The notes under the pieces were generated by a model, which ran no database searches, was not told the origin of the DNA, and worked only from the letters and a program-made list of their open reading frames with translations. From contig DCHA01000034.1 of the NCBI GenBank assembly GCA_002315535.1, forward strand, positions 1 through 24,439: a stretch of 24,439 bases of DNA. The letters run 5' to 3'. This DNA is from Firmicutes bacterium UBA1764 (GTDB taxonomy: Bacteria; Bacillota; Clostridia; Peptostreptococcales; Anaerovoracaceae). A program made the translations under genes and the position numbers. This document shows positions 1 through 7,809 of this stretch, in pieces (within the stretch, counting starts at the first letter, position 1; every line of letters starts with the position of its first letter).

Positions 1-531
1 GCAAGCAACTGGTCAACCCAGTACTGCGAGTATCTCTATAACAGAGATATCATTAAGGGCTATCTTAAAAATGATGTCAGAACATATAAGCCGACCGCAA
101 ATATGACGCGCCAGGAATTTGCTGTTGTTATTACCTCGTGGTATGGCGCAAATCTTGATGACTATTCAGGGCTTACTCTAAACTTTAACGACAATGCTAA
201 AATTGCAAGCTGGGCAGAGCCTGCTGTTAAGGCCGCTGTATCTCTTGGCATGATGAGCGGTAAATCCATTAACGGAAAGCTTAACTTCGACCCTGAGGGT
301 CTTATCACCAGACAAGAGGTTATGGTTGTTATAGGCCGCATACTTGAAAGAGGATACAGCGCCGCAGATCTTTCCGTTTATAAAGACTGCAGCAGCGTTG
401 CAAGCTGGGCAAAGCCTTATGTAGAGATTCTTGTAGGCCAGGGAATTATTAACGGATCAAATGGCAAGCTGATGCCTAATGCAAGCATAACCAGAGAAGC
501 CGTAGCAAAGATAATTTACGAAATAGACTAA
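1..531 (+). CDS. SLH-domain cell-surface protein, C-terminal part (5' end outside window)
   Basis: The frame is open from the first base, so the ATG at 103 is an internal methionine and not the start; 176 residues are visible, ending in TAA. They form three S-layer homology repeats, the first cut by the window edge. Each repeat has an aromatic/acidic front part (SWAEPAVKAAVSLGM, SWAKPYVEILVGQGI) and then the TR motif of the ligand pocket: MTRQE, ITRQE and ITREA. In known systems three SLH repeats form a trimer-like fold that binds pyruvylated ManNAc in secondary cell-wall polymer, so this is probably the wall anchor of a secreted protein. The gene for the pyruvylating enzyme CsaB begins two bases after this stop, which fits that role. 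The nature of the upstream part cannot be told. Confidence 0.9.
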   Translation, partial: ASNWSTQYCEYLYNRDIIKGYLKNDVRTYKPTANMTRQEFAVVITSWYGANLDDYSGLTLNFNDNAKIASWAEPAVKAAVSLGMMSGKSINGKLNFDPEGLITRQEVMVVIGRILERGYSAADLSVYKDCSSVASWAKPYVEILVGQGIINGSNGKLMPNASITREAVAKIIYEID

Positions 532-532
532 T

Positions 533-2722
533 ATGAGAATTTTATTTTTCGCTGCCGGAGGTGACATCGGCGGCGGCAAGACGCACATCTTAAATATCGC
601 AAAGGAGCTTTCTAAGCGCAATGAGCTGCGCCTGGTTTGTTTTCGCATAGGAGAAATGTCAAGAGATGCAAAGACTCTTGGAATAGATACAGTTGCGATT
701 GATGTTAAGGAAGGCTTTGGGGCAGCGAAGGCTCTGGCATTTAAAGAGGCTCAGGAATTCAAGCCTGATGTAATTCATTGCCATGGCTCAAAGGCTAATC
801 TTATTGGCGTTCTTGTAAAAAGAGCTTTTGGACTCACCGTTATTACGACCGTTCACTCTGATCCGAAGCTTGACTATATGGCATCGTTTGCGAGAAGAAT
901 TAGCTACGGAACTCTTAATGCATACGCACTAAGGCATATGGATTATTATGTCGCTGTTGCGGCAAGAATGAAGGACCTGCTAATTGAGAGGGGCTTTGAG
1001 CCATCACATATTGGCGTTGTATTTAACGGGCTTGATTTTTCCGAAGCAAGCGAGACCCCAAGGGCTTTCAAGGATGAAAGCGAGACGATTACTGTTGGTA
1101 TCGCCGCAAGACTTAATCCTGTAAAGGATCTTTCTACCACGGTTAAGGCCTTTGACATCGCATACAAAAAGGATAAGAGACTTCGTCTTTCCATCGCAGG
1201 AACAGGTGAGGAGGAGCAGAAGCTTCGAAGCTTGGTAAAAGAACTTGGAATAGAGGATGTAGTTTGCTTTGAGGGCTGGATTTCAGATATGACTGCTTAT
1301 CTTAGCAGGGTTGATATCAATGTTATTTCCTCGATTTCAGAAACCTTCCCGTATTCACTCCTTGAGGGCGCCTATGTTCATTGCCCGGCAATTGCAAGTA
1401 ATGTCGGTGGCATTCCTTATCTTATCGAGCACGAAAAGACGGGATTGCTTTTTGAGAGTGGAGACTATAATAGCTTTGCAGAGCATATACTTCGCCTTGC
1501 TTCAAATCAGGAGCTTAGAAATCAGCTTGCAGAAGGCCTGTTCGTTAAAGCTAAAAATGAATTTTCACTGCAGCGCATGGCGCTTGATCAGGAAGAAATA
1601 TATAAGAGCGCAATCAGATGCAGGAATCACCAAGGCCGCTGGGGCGCAGTAATTTGCGGTGCCTATGGTAAGGGCAATGCCGGAGACGAAGCAATACTTG
1701 GTGCAATCCTAAATGAATTCAGAAGCATTGATAAGGACATGCCGTTTTACATTATGTCAAGAAAGCCAAAGGAAACCAGGCTCAAGGCAAAGGCAAACAG
1801 CTTTTACATCTTTGATCTTTTTAGCTTTTGGAAAGCGCTGAAAAAGACTCAGGTCTTTATTAACGGCGGCGGAACACTTATCCAGGATGCCACTTCAACA
1901 AGATCCTTGCTTTACTATCTGTATACACTAAAGGCCGCAAAAAAGCGTGGCTGCAAGGTAATTATGTATGGCTGCGGAATCGGCCCTGTATCTAAGAAGG
2001 CAAACAGAGATAAGGCCGGAATTATACTTAATTCATGTCCTGATGTTATCACTGTTCGTGACAGCGGCTCGATAGAATTTTTAGATGAGCTTGGTGTATA
2101 CAAGCCTGAAATCATACTTGCCGCAGACCCTACGCTGAGTCTGCCACTGCTTGATGATATCGTGATAGACGAGGCTCTGGCAGAAGAAGGAATTGCAAAG
2201 GGCACAAGGATGATTGGCTTTGCTCTTCGCGAGTGGGATAAGTACAAGACTCACGAGGTATTTAAAGAGGCCGCTGAATATGCTTATGAAAAATACGGAC
2301 TGACTCCGGTGTTTATTCCTATGGAGGTTCCAAGGGATATTCCTATCGGAAGAGAAATCTCCAAGATTCTTTCAGTGCCATATTACTGCTGTGAATCAAA
2401 GCATGAGACATCAGAGCTTATTGGTATGCTCGGACGAATGGATTTGGTTTGCGGAATGAGACTTCATTCTCTGATTTTTGCGACTGCGGCAGGGACCCCC
2501 ATTGTCGGGATATCATATGACCCGAAGGTTGAATACTTTGTTAAGGACAGTAAATCCGATCGCATGATTATGCTTGAGGATTTAAATACGCAGATATTAA
2601 AGGACAATATCGACAAGGCAGTTTCCTGCGGACGCAGCGGCGGTGAAGAGGTCAGAAACTACCTTAAGAGCATGGAGCAGAAGAATGTTGAAGCGGCAAG
2701 AAAGCTGTTTATGGAGGCATAA
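533..2722 (+). CDS. csaB: Glycosyltransferase (GT4-like) fused to polysaccharide pyruvyl transferase CsaB
   Basis: A single 729-residue ORF with two enzymes. Residues 1-365 are a GT-B glycosyltransferase: glycine-rich N-terminus (AAGGDIGGGKTHI), HCHGSKAN near 83-89, VFNGLDF, and the family-4 E-x7-E pair at E270 and E278 (SETFPYSLLEG), then SNVGGIPYLIE. Residues 371-729 are a full CsaB-type pyruvyl transferase: CGAYGKGNAGDEAIL (375-389), INGGGTLIQDATSTRSLLYY (443-462), VRD (508-510) and GMRLHSLIFATAAGTPIVGI (641-660). CsaB uses phosphoenolpyruvate to add a ketal pyruvate to ManNAc of the wall polymer, creating the SLH ligand. The fused GT may add a sugar to the same lipid-linked unit (inference). 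The start lies two bases after the SLH stop with no clear ribosome site, so translation is probably coupled. Stand-alone CsaB is about half this length. Confidence 0.92.
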   Translation: MRILFFAAGGDIGGGKTHILNIAKELSKRNELRLVCFRIGEMSRDAKTLGIDTVAIDVKEGFGAAKALAFKEAQEFKPDVIHCHGSKANLIGVLVKRAFGLTVITTVHSDPKLDYMASFARRISYGTLNAYALRHMDYYVAVAARMKDLLIERGFEPSHIGVVFNGLDFSEASETPRAFKDESETITVGIAARLNPVKDLSTTVKAFDIAYKKDKRLRLSIAGTGEEEQKLRSLVKELGIEDVVCFEGWISDMTAYLSRVDINVISSISETFPYSLLEGAYVHCPAIASNVGGIPYLIEHEKTGLLFESGDYNSFAEHILRLASNQELRNQLAEGLFVKAKNEFSLQRMALDQEEIYKSAIRCRNHQGRWGAVICGAYGKGNAGDEAILGAILNEFRSIDKDMPFYIMSRKPKETRLKAKANSFYIFDLFSFWKALKKTQVFINGGGTLIQDATSTRSLLYYLYTLKAAKKRGCKVIMYGCGIGPVSKKANRDKAGIILNSCPDVITVRDSGSIEFLDELGVYKPEIILAADPTLSLPLLDDIVIDEALAEEGIAKGTRMIGFALREWDKYKTHEVFKEAAEYAYEKYGLTPVFIPMEVPRDIPIGREISKILSVPYYCCESKHETSELIGMLGRMDLVCGMRLHSLIFATAAGTPIVGISYDPKVEYFVKDSKSDRMIMLEDLNTQILKDNIDKAVSCGRSGGEEVRNYLKSMEQKNVEAARKLFMEA

Positions 2723-3870
2723 TGAGAAATATACTATGTCTGTCAACATCTAATTACTATCCTTTCCCGACAAGAAAGCAAAACGTAATGAACCGTTTGA
2801 CAGATTGCAATGTTGTTTATATTAACCCTGCGGTTACTTATATAGCACCGCTTAAGGATAAGAATGCAAATATTAAGTCTCATAAAGAGGCTCCCATCCA
2901 GGCAATGCCTCATATCTGGGTTTACAATCAGCCGCCGGTAATTCCTTTCTACAACAAGAGAAGGGGGATTAATGAGATCAATCAGAAGCGACTTGCTAAG
3001 TATCTTGCAGGAATTATCAATTCACATGGCTTTGGTGATGATTTCTGGATTTGGTGCTATAGCCCAACAGTATGCGATTTAATTGCGCCTCTTGCAAAGG
3101 AAATCGGAATTGACAGCAGTAAGCTCTGGAAGCGAGTCATATACGACTGTGTTGACAGACATTCTGCATATCCCGGCATGATAGATCCTCTTGTGGTTGA
3201 TGAAATGGAGGAGGATCTCGCCAGATCCGCAAATACTGTATTTGCTACAGCCCTCGGCTTATACGACAGACTTAAGGCTTTTAATGAGAACACTCATTTG
3301 ATTCCAAACGGATGTAACTACGAGCTGTTTAACAAGGCCGCTGATATGGAAAAGGCCGGAGACAAAACATGCTTTGGCTTTGTCGGAATGCTTCAGGAAT
3401 GTATTGATTATTCATGTCTTGAGGCTCTTGCAAAGGAATTTCCTGAAAGCGAAATCAAGCTTATCGGAAGACATCTTCCCGGAGTTGATACAAGCAGCAT
3501 AGAGAAATATAAGAATATTGAGTTCGTCGGGCTGCTTCCTCAGGAGGAGCTCCCGGGCAGAATTAAAGACTTTGATGTCTGCCTTAATATATTCGCAAAT
3601 AATGATTTATCACTGGATGTAAGTCCTCTTAAGTTCTATGAATATCTCGCCACGGGAAAGCCTGTTGTCAGCACTCCGGTGCCACTTCAGGTAAAGGAAT
3701 ATGAGGACTGTATATATATTGCAAACAGCGCAGATGAGTTTGTTTCAAAGTGCAGAGAGGCTTTGGCAGAAACATCTGATAGCGAAAAGAGAATAGAGCG
3801 TCTAAACAGAGCAAGGCTTTGCTCATGGGATGAGCGCATTAAAACTATGAGAGAGATTTTAGCTTGGTAA
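2722..3870 (+). CDS. Glycosyltransferase, GT-B fold (TuaH-like)
   Basis: A 382-residue cytoplasmic glycosyltransferase. The N-terminal half has DFWIWCYSPT and YDCVDRHSAYPGM, then FATALGLYDRL and LIPNGCNYELFN, an arrangement typical of TuaH-like wall-polysaccharide glycosyltransferases. The C-terminal half shows FGFVGML, IKLIGRHLPG and the nucleotide-sugar site SPLKFYEYLATGKPVVSTPV near 307-326. Its ATG overlaps the preceding TAA by one base (TAATG), with GGAGG four bases upstream, so it is translated with csaB. The sugar donor and acceptor cannot be told from sequence. It probably builds the repeat unit that is pyruvylated by the neighbour and polymerised by the ligase-like protein downstream (inference). 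Confidence 0.85.
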   Translation: MRNILCLSTSNYYPFPTRKQNVMNRLTDCNVVYINPAVTYIAPLKDKNANIKSHKEAPIQAMPHIWVYNQPPVIPFYNKRRGINEINQKRLAKYLAGIINSHGFGDDFWIWCYSPTVCDLIAPLAKEIGIDSSKLWKRVIYDCVDRHSAYPGMIDPLVVDEMEEDLARSANTVFATALGLYDRLKAFNENTHLIPNGCNYELFNKAADMEKAGDKTCFGFVGMLQECIDYSCLEALAKEFPESEIKLIGRHLPGVDTSSIEKYKNIEFVGLLPQEELPGRIKDFDVCLNIFANNDLSLDVSPLKFYEYLATGKPVVSTPVPLQVKEYEDCIYIANSADEFVSKCREALAETSDSEKRIERLNRARLCSWDERIKTMREILAW

Positions 3871-3883
3871 AAGGAGTATTGAA

Positions 3884-4393
3884 ATGGCCGAGAAAAAGAA
3901 AAGAAAATTCAATATCATTGATATTGTGGTAATCGCTATTATCATTATTGCGATTGCAGTTGTTGGTGTTAAGCTTTTAGGCGATAAGGTTACTGATGCT
4001 GTTGCAGAAAAGGTTGACTGCTATGCTGAGGTTGTAATTGTCGGTGCACAGCCAAGAATTTACGAGGAGGTTTTAAGACAGGACCTCGTTGGTGAAAAGA
4101 TGGTTTCCGGTAATTCATTCTTATCATCAACAATTGAAGATGTTTGGCTTGAGGATTATATAGTTCAGCTTCCGACTTCTGACGGAAAGACAGTTGACTC
4201 TCTTGATCCTACCTGCAAAAACATTGTTGTTTTAGTAAAGACACAGGTTGCTCCGGACACCGCTTCCCCTAAGATTGGAAGCCAGGAAGTCAGAGCGGGC
4301 AAGACCTTTATCGTAAAGACTCAGAAATTTGAAACAAGCGGAACTATTAGATACGTAGAATTCGGAGAATATACAAACGCAAATGAGCATTAA
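3884..4393 (+). CDS. DUF4330 family membrane-anchored protein
   Basis: A 169-residue protein with a basic start (MAEKKKRKFN), one transmembrane helix at about residues 11-32 and a beta-rich outer domain of about 130 residues with few cysteines. I recognise it as DUF4330 from the KKRKFNIIDI start, the single helix and the C-terminal VEFGEY end. No enzyme motif is visible. AGGAG lies nine bases before the ATG, and the 3' end overlaps the polymerase gene by 11 bases. Tight coupling between a polymerase-like gene and two glycosyltransferase genes suggests a helper role in export or assembly of the wall polymer. That role is inferred from position only. Confidence 0.75.
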   Translation: MAEKKKRKFNIIDIVVIAIIIIAIAVVGVKLLGDKVTDAVAEKVDCYAEVVIVGAQPRIYEEVLRQDLVGEKMVSGNSFLSSTIEDVWLEDYIVQLPTSDGKTVDSLDPTCKNIVVLVKTQVAPDTASPKIGSQEVRAGKTFIVKTQKFETSGTIRYVEFGEYTNANEH

Positions 4394-5894
4394 GAGATTA
4401 TTTTGTGAAAGCTTTCTGTTTTCCGGAATAATAAAAAAGCTCGGTGAGCTGTGCAAAAAAAGCATGCTTCTTTCAGGCGACGGTGTGCTGCAGGATCTTT
4501 ACGAATCATCTATGACTCGAAAGCTTTGGGATAAATTCTCAAGCGCTGATGATCCCGCAGAAAGCTCTATTTACAGAGCCCCGTTTAGGCTTTTGGAGCG
4601 TGTTTTAAACAGATCACTTTCGTGGCCTGTTGATAAGCTGATGCTTTTGCTATTCGCATTGTATCTTCCAATTGGATATATCATCAGGAACTACCTTGGA
4701 ATTGCATTGCTGTCATCAGTATGGGAAGAGCTTTTTATTTGCGCCGGAATAGCAGTTATATATGCAAAAGGCCGTTTTGACAGAGTCAGCAGCGTAGAAG
4801 TATTTTTGCTTTTATATATTGGAGCATGTCTGCTTTTGTGCCTTATTAACAGACCTTATCCTTCGGTTGCCTTTGCCGGCTTTAGAGCGCAGGTTGAATA
4901 TGTTGTTTGGTTCTTTATTGTCATCAGACTTATTGATTCAAAAAAGACCGCACGATGGATGGTTTGGCTCTTTGCCGGAGTCGTATTTGTTATGTGTCTT
5001 CATGGCATATATCAGTATATTATCGGGGTTGAGGTTCCGACCTCATGGACAAGCCAGACAGAAACAGCTGTCAGAACCAGAGTATTCTCAATTACGGGAA
5101 GCCCTAATATCTTTGGAGATATTATAGTTATGGCTGCACCAAGTGTTGCCGCTTTAATTTATTATTGCAAAAAGCCGATTGAAAAAATCATCGCTTTTGG
5201 ATGTACCTTCCTCATGTGTTTGTGCATTCTTTTCACTTTCTCTAAGGGTGCATGGGTTGGTCTCATAGTCGCAATTATCATCTTTGCGATGTATTGCGAT
5301 AAGAGAATCATTCTTGCTATGGGAACGGCGATGGCCGCTGTGCTTGCGGTTTTCCCGACTATAGTAAGCAGAATTACCTATTTGTTTACCAATGATTATG
5401 CAGAGGCTTCTTTAAGAGGCGGCAGGGCTATGCGCTGGGAGCTTGGAAGAAACCTTCTAGCTGAGGGCAATAAGTGGCTCGGTTATGGATTGGGACGCTA
5501 CGGCGGCGCTGTTGCCATGAATAACCAGCTCTTAGACGAGACCGAGGAATTTGCTTATTACTACCTGGATAACTATTACATGAAGACCATGGTTGAAGCA
5601 GGATATATTGGACTGATTGTATTCATCCTGGTTCTTTTGGTACTTGCAATCTTCGGAATCAGATCCTGTCACAGATCGGGAATTGGTTTTAAAGCAGATC
5701 GCTCAATAGACCCAATATTCAGGAATGCAGGAAACGACAAGCTGATTTGCGTCGGAATTTTCTCTGGTCTTATGGGTGTTTTAGTACACTGCTATTTTGA
5801 AAATATATTTGAAGAGCCATATATGATGGCTTATTTCTGGGGACTGGCCGCAGTTCTTATTTGGTATGGATATCATGCAGGAAAAGATAGTTAG
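4383..5894 (+). CDS. O-antigen ligase/polymerase-like membrane protein (Wzy/WaaL superfamily)
   Basis: A 503-residue polytopic membrane protein. About 80 soluble residues come first, ending ESSIYRAPFRLLERVLNRSL, then roughly ten or more hydrophobic segments. The Wzy_C/O-antigen ligase region has ITGSPNIFGD (237-246), TFSKGAWVGL (285-294), then the large outer loop with RAMRWELGRNLL (348-359), LGYGLGRYGG and DNYYMKTMVEAGYIGL. Family members polymerise undecaprenyl-linked repeat units or move a glycan onto an acceptor. In this operon it is the likely polymerase of the secondary wall polysaccharide, or the ligase that attaches it. The start overlaps DUF4330 by 11 bases. Polymerase and ligase roles cannot be separated from sequence. 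Confidence 0.85.
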   Translation: MSIKRLFCESFLFSGIIKKLGELCKKSMLLSGDGVLQDLYESSMTRKLWDKFSSADDPAESSIYRAPFRLLERVLNRSLSWPVDKLMLLLFALYLPIGYIIRNYLGIALLSSVWEELFICAGIAVIYAKGRFDRVSSVEVFLLLYIGACLLLCLINRPYPSVAFAGFRAQVEYVVWFFIVIRLIDSKKTARWMVWLFAGVVFVMCLHGIYQYIIGVEVPTSWTSQTETAVRTRVFSITGSPNIFGDIIVMAAPSVAALIYYCKKPIEKIIAFGCTFLMCLCILFTFSKGAWVGLIVAIIIFAMYCDKRIILAMGTAMAAVLAVFPTIVSRITYLFTNDYAEASLRGGRAMRWELGRNLLAEGNKWLGYGLGRYGGAVAMNNQLLDETEEFAYYYLDNYYMKTMVEAGYIGLIVFILVLLVLAIFGIRSCHRSGIGFKADRSIDPIFRNAGNDKLICVGIFSGLMGVLVHCYFENIFEEPYMMAYFWGLAAVLIWYGYHAGKDS

Positions 5895-6525
5895 ATCGTC
5901 AGTTTATTTTAAAGGACTGAGCGATAAAGAATTTCAGATTGCTCTAAATTTTTTTGGTGCAAAGGAAATTAAATTTAATAAGGGTGATTTGCTTAATACT
6001 ATAGCCAAGCGCCTTAATTTCTTTGGTTTGGTAGAAGAGGGCACGGTTCAGGTATATATGGATGATCTTGACGGTAATCAAATCATTATGACAAGTGTTG
6101 GCCCCGGAGAAAGCTTTGGAGAATCACTTTGCTATTTGAAGTTGGATTCTCCTGTATATATTAAGGCGACAAGCTCCGGCAGATTTCTAAAAATGTATAC
6201 CGATAATTTAGATCATGAGGCATGCACCCCGACTGCTATTGAGATGAGAAGAAGGTTTACCGCAAATCTTGCGACAAGAACTCTGCAGATGAATAACAGA
6301 ATTCAGATTCTGTCAAAGATATCTATTAGGGATAAGCTTATCACATTCTTTGCTGAATGCAGTCAGGGCGGGACAAGGACTGAATTTGTCTTACCCTTTA
6401 ACAGAAATGATATGGCTGTTTATCTTGGGGTAAACAGGTGTGCCTTAAGCAGGGAGCTCAGCGCTATGCAGGATGAAGGCATAATAGAGTTTCACAAAAA
6501 TAAATTCCATTTACTTAATATGTGA
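5866..6525 (+). CDS. Crp/Fnr family transcriptional regulator
   Basis: A 219-residue regulator with an N-terminal cyclic-nucleotide-type beta-barrel (about 10-125, with EIKFNKGDLL, VEEGTVQVYM and GPGESFGESL) and a C-terminal winged helix (LPFNRNDMAVYLGVNRCALS, about 175-194, then EGIIEFHKNKFHLL). No cysteine cluster of the Fnr iron-sulphur type is visible at the N-terminus, so its effector is unknown. The ATG at 5866 overlaps the end of the ligase gene by 29 bases; a second in-frame ATG at 5875 is equally possible, and neither has a strong ribosome site. Being last in the polysaccharide operon, it may sense a condition that also controls the surface polymer (inference). Confidence 0.88.
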   Translation: MDIMQEKIVRSSVYFKGLSDKEFQIALNFFGAKEIKFNKGDLLNTIAKRLNFFGLVEEGTVQVYMDDLDGNQIIMTSVGPGESFGESLCYLKLDSPVYIKATSSGRFLKMYTDNLDHEACTPTAIEMRRRFTANLATRTLQMNNRIQILSKISIRDKLITFFAECSQGGTRTEFVLPFNRNDMAVYLGVNRCALSRELSAMQDEGIIEFHKNKFHLLNM

Positions 6526-6531
6526 TATAAT
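6523..6531 (+). promoter_or_regulatory. Extended -10 promoter for the cytidylate kinase-like gene
   Basis: TGATATAAT is a perfect extended -10 (TGn plus TATAAT) 36 bases before the next ATG. Its TGA is the stop codon of the Crp/Fnr gene. No good -35 box is seen at the usual distance, which extended -10 promoters tolerate. Confidence 0.5.
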
Positions 6532-6566
6532 CTATTATATTTATTTTATAAAGGACGGTTACAATT

Positions 6567-7169
6567 ATGAGCAAAATTATTACAGTTGCAAGAGAGTTTG
6601 GTAGTGGCGGAAGACAGTTCGCAAGAAAGCTTGCTGAAGAACTCGGCTATGAATACTACGACAAGGAAGTTCTTACTGAAATCGCAAACAATACAGATTA
6701 TTCAGTAGAATATATTAAGAGCGTTGTAGATCGTAAGCCACATAGCCTTTTCCCTATCAGCGTTGGTCACAGCTTCTCTTCAGGAATGGATTATCAGCTT
6801 CAGCAGATGCAGTCTATTTTTACAGCACAGTATGAAGCTATTCACAACCTTGCCGGAAAGTCAGATTGCGTATTTGTTGGACGCTGCGCAGACTTTATTC
6901 TTCGTGAAGAGAATCCTATCAGAATTTTCGTTTATGCTGATATGGTTCGTAAGGTTGAAAGATGCCTTGAATTCCGTAAGGAAGGCGAGCCTGATAATCC
7001 GGTAGAAATGGAAAAGCTTATTAAGAAGCTCGATAAAGCTCGTGCAAAGTATTATAACGATTACACTGGACAGCTTTGGGGTGATAAGCAGTACTTTGAT
7101 TTCTGCATTAACACAAGCAAGTTTGATGAAAAGCAGCTTGCGGTTGATCTTGCAAAGATGCTCAAATAA
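6567..7169 (+). CDS. Cytidylate kinase-like family protein
   Basis: A 200-residue P-loop kinase-like protein. The start MSKIITVAREFGSGGRQFA has the family's glycine-rich loop (residues 9-19), where the usual GKS/T lysine is replaced by R as is common in this branch. LAEELGYEYYDKEVL, FVGRCADFIL (about 110-119), IRIFVYAD and the lid-like RAKYYNDYTGQLWGD follow. The family is annotated as cytidylate kinase-like, but its substrate is mostly unproven and housekeeping Cmk is a different branch. AAGGA lies 11 bases before the ATG, behind the TATAAT noted separately. The gene stands alone and ends at a terminator shared with the convergent ECF gene. Confidence 0.8.
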   Translation: MSKIITVAREFGSGGRQFARKLAEELGYEYYDKEVLTEIANNTDYSVEYIKSVVDRKPHSLFPISVGHSFSSGMDYQLQQMQSIFTAQYEAIHNLAGKSDCVFVGRCADFILREENPIRIFVYADMVRKVERCLEFRKEGEPDNPVEMEKLIKKLDKARAKYYNDYTGQLWGDKQYFDFCINTSKFDEKQLAVDLAKMLK

Positions 7170-7190
7170 TAATCGTTTTGAATGGATATT

Positions 7191-7219
7191 AAAACATCTG
7201 CCTATGTGGCAGATGTTTT
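7191..7219. terminator. Bidirectional intrinsic terminator
   Basis: The stem AAAACATCTGCC / GGCAGATGTTTT has a five-base loop TATGT. It is followed by a T run on the plus strand (to about 7222) and TTTTAAT on the minus strand. It ends the kinase-like gene and the convergent ECF gene; the TAG stop of the latter lies in the loop. Confidence 0.85.
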
Positions 7220-7738
7220 TTTCGTCTTTATCTTTTTATTAATTAAGGTCGCAAGGAAGCCTCCAACAAGAGCGGTGATTAACTGTGGGAAGCTGAAGCT
7301 TGCTGAAAGTATTTGTCTTTTCTGATCGGGCAGTCCCATGCTCGGAAGTACTAATTTTACAATAAGTATATAAAGTATCAGAAATTTTATTATTGAAGCA
7401 AGAATTATGGATATCGGAATGCCGAGCTTTGGCAGCTTCTTTGAAAGAAAGCTTTTAAAGAAAATTATTGGAAGAATATAGCCGAGGTTTCCTGCTATAA
7501 CACATGGGACCATTACAATAAAGGCAGGTCCTATTCCGAGCGCGTAAGCTAAAATAGGGGATAGGATTGCAATCGTTATACTTCCGGAGTAACCAAGGTA
7601 TAATGCAGTAATGGCCAAAACAAAATTGACACCGCTTCCGGTTATGATTTGACCGAATCCACGAAGGCTAAATTGTATTAGTATGAGCAGAGCAAGCATT
7701 AGACCTGTTGTTGCTACATATTTAGTACGATTTGACAT
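7202..7738 (-). CDS. ECF transporter S component-like membrane protein
   Basis: A 178-residue, very hydrophobic protein with about five or six transmembrane helices (near 8-27, 33-52, 54-72, 75-95, 107-130 and 150-167) and a lysine-rich tail. The start MSNRTKYVATTGLMLALLIL and the segment VNFVLAITALYLGY look like substrate-binding S components of energy-coupling factor vitamin transporters. These capture a vitamin or cofactor and share EcfA/EcfT encoded elsewhere. The substrate cannot be named. AAAGGGG lies seven bases before the ATG and is itself the 3' arm of a strong hairpin. The gene is orphan here: no ATPase or EcfT gene is nearby. The stop codon lies inside the shared terminator. Confidence 0.72.
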   Translation of the reverse strand: MSNRTKYVATTGLMLALLILIQFSLRGFGQIITGSGVNFVLAITALYLGYSGSITIAILSPILAYALGIGPAFIVMVPCVIAGNLGYILPIIFFKSFLSKKLPKLGIPISIILASIIKFLILYILIVKLVLPSMGLPDQKRQILSASFSFPQLITALVGGFLATLINKKIKTKKTSAT

Positions 7739-7741
7739 AAT

Positions 7742-7780
7742 AAAACCCCTTTATGATGATGAAATCATATCATAAAGGGG
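7742..7780 (-). terminator. Strong hairpin between wecC and the ECF gene: terminator overlapping a ribosome site
   Basis: A perfect 12-bp stem (CCCCTTTATGAT / ATCATAAAGGGG, plus-strand 7746-7780) encloses an 11-base loop. In the minus direction it is followed by TTTTATT, as an intrinsic terminator after wecC would be. The 3' arm AAAGGGG is also the Shine-Dalgarno of the ECF gene, whose ATG follows seven bases later. The same element could stop transcription or hide the ribosome site. Confidence 0.7.
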
Positions 7781-7791
7781 AGAATAATGCG

Positions 7792-7805
7792 GTTGCTGCA
7801 GCAAC
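7792..7805. repeat. 14-bp perfect palindrome downstream of wecC
   Basis: GTTGCTGCAGCAAC is a perfect palindrome five bases after the wecC stop and just before the strong hairpin. It could be a small RNA hairpin (5-bp stem, TGCA loop) or a binding site for a dimeric protein. Its function is unknown. Confidence 0.5.
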
Positions 7806-7809
7806 ATTT

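Noticed and set aside
103..105. ATG as start of the SLH gene
   Set aside because: The frame is open to the window edge and the residues before it belong to the first SLH repeat, so it is an internal methionine.
6521..6536. TGTGA half of a Crp-type operator
   Set aside because: The second half-site (TCACA) is missing, and the bases are explained by the Crp/Fnr gene stop codon and the extended -10.
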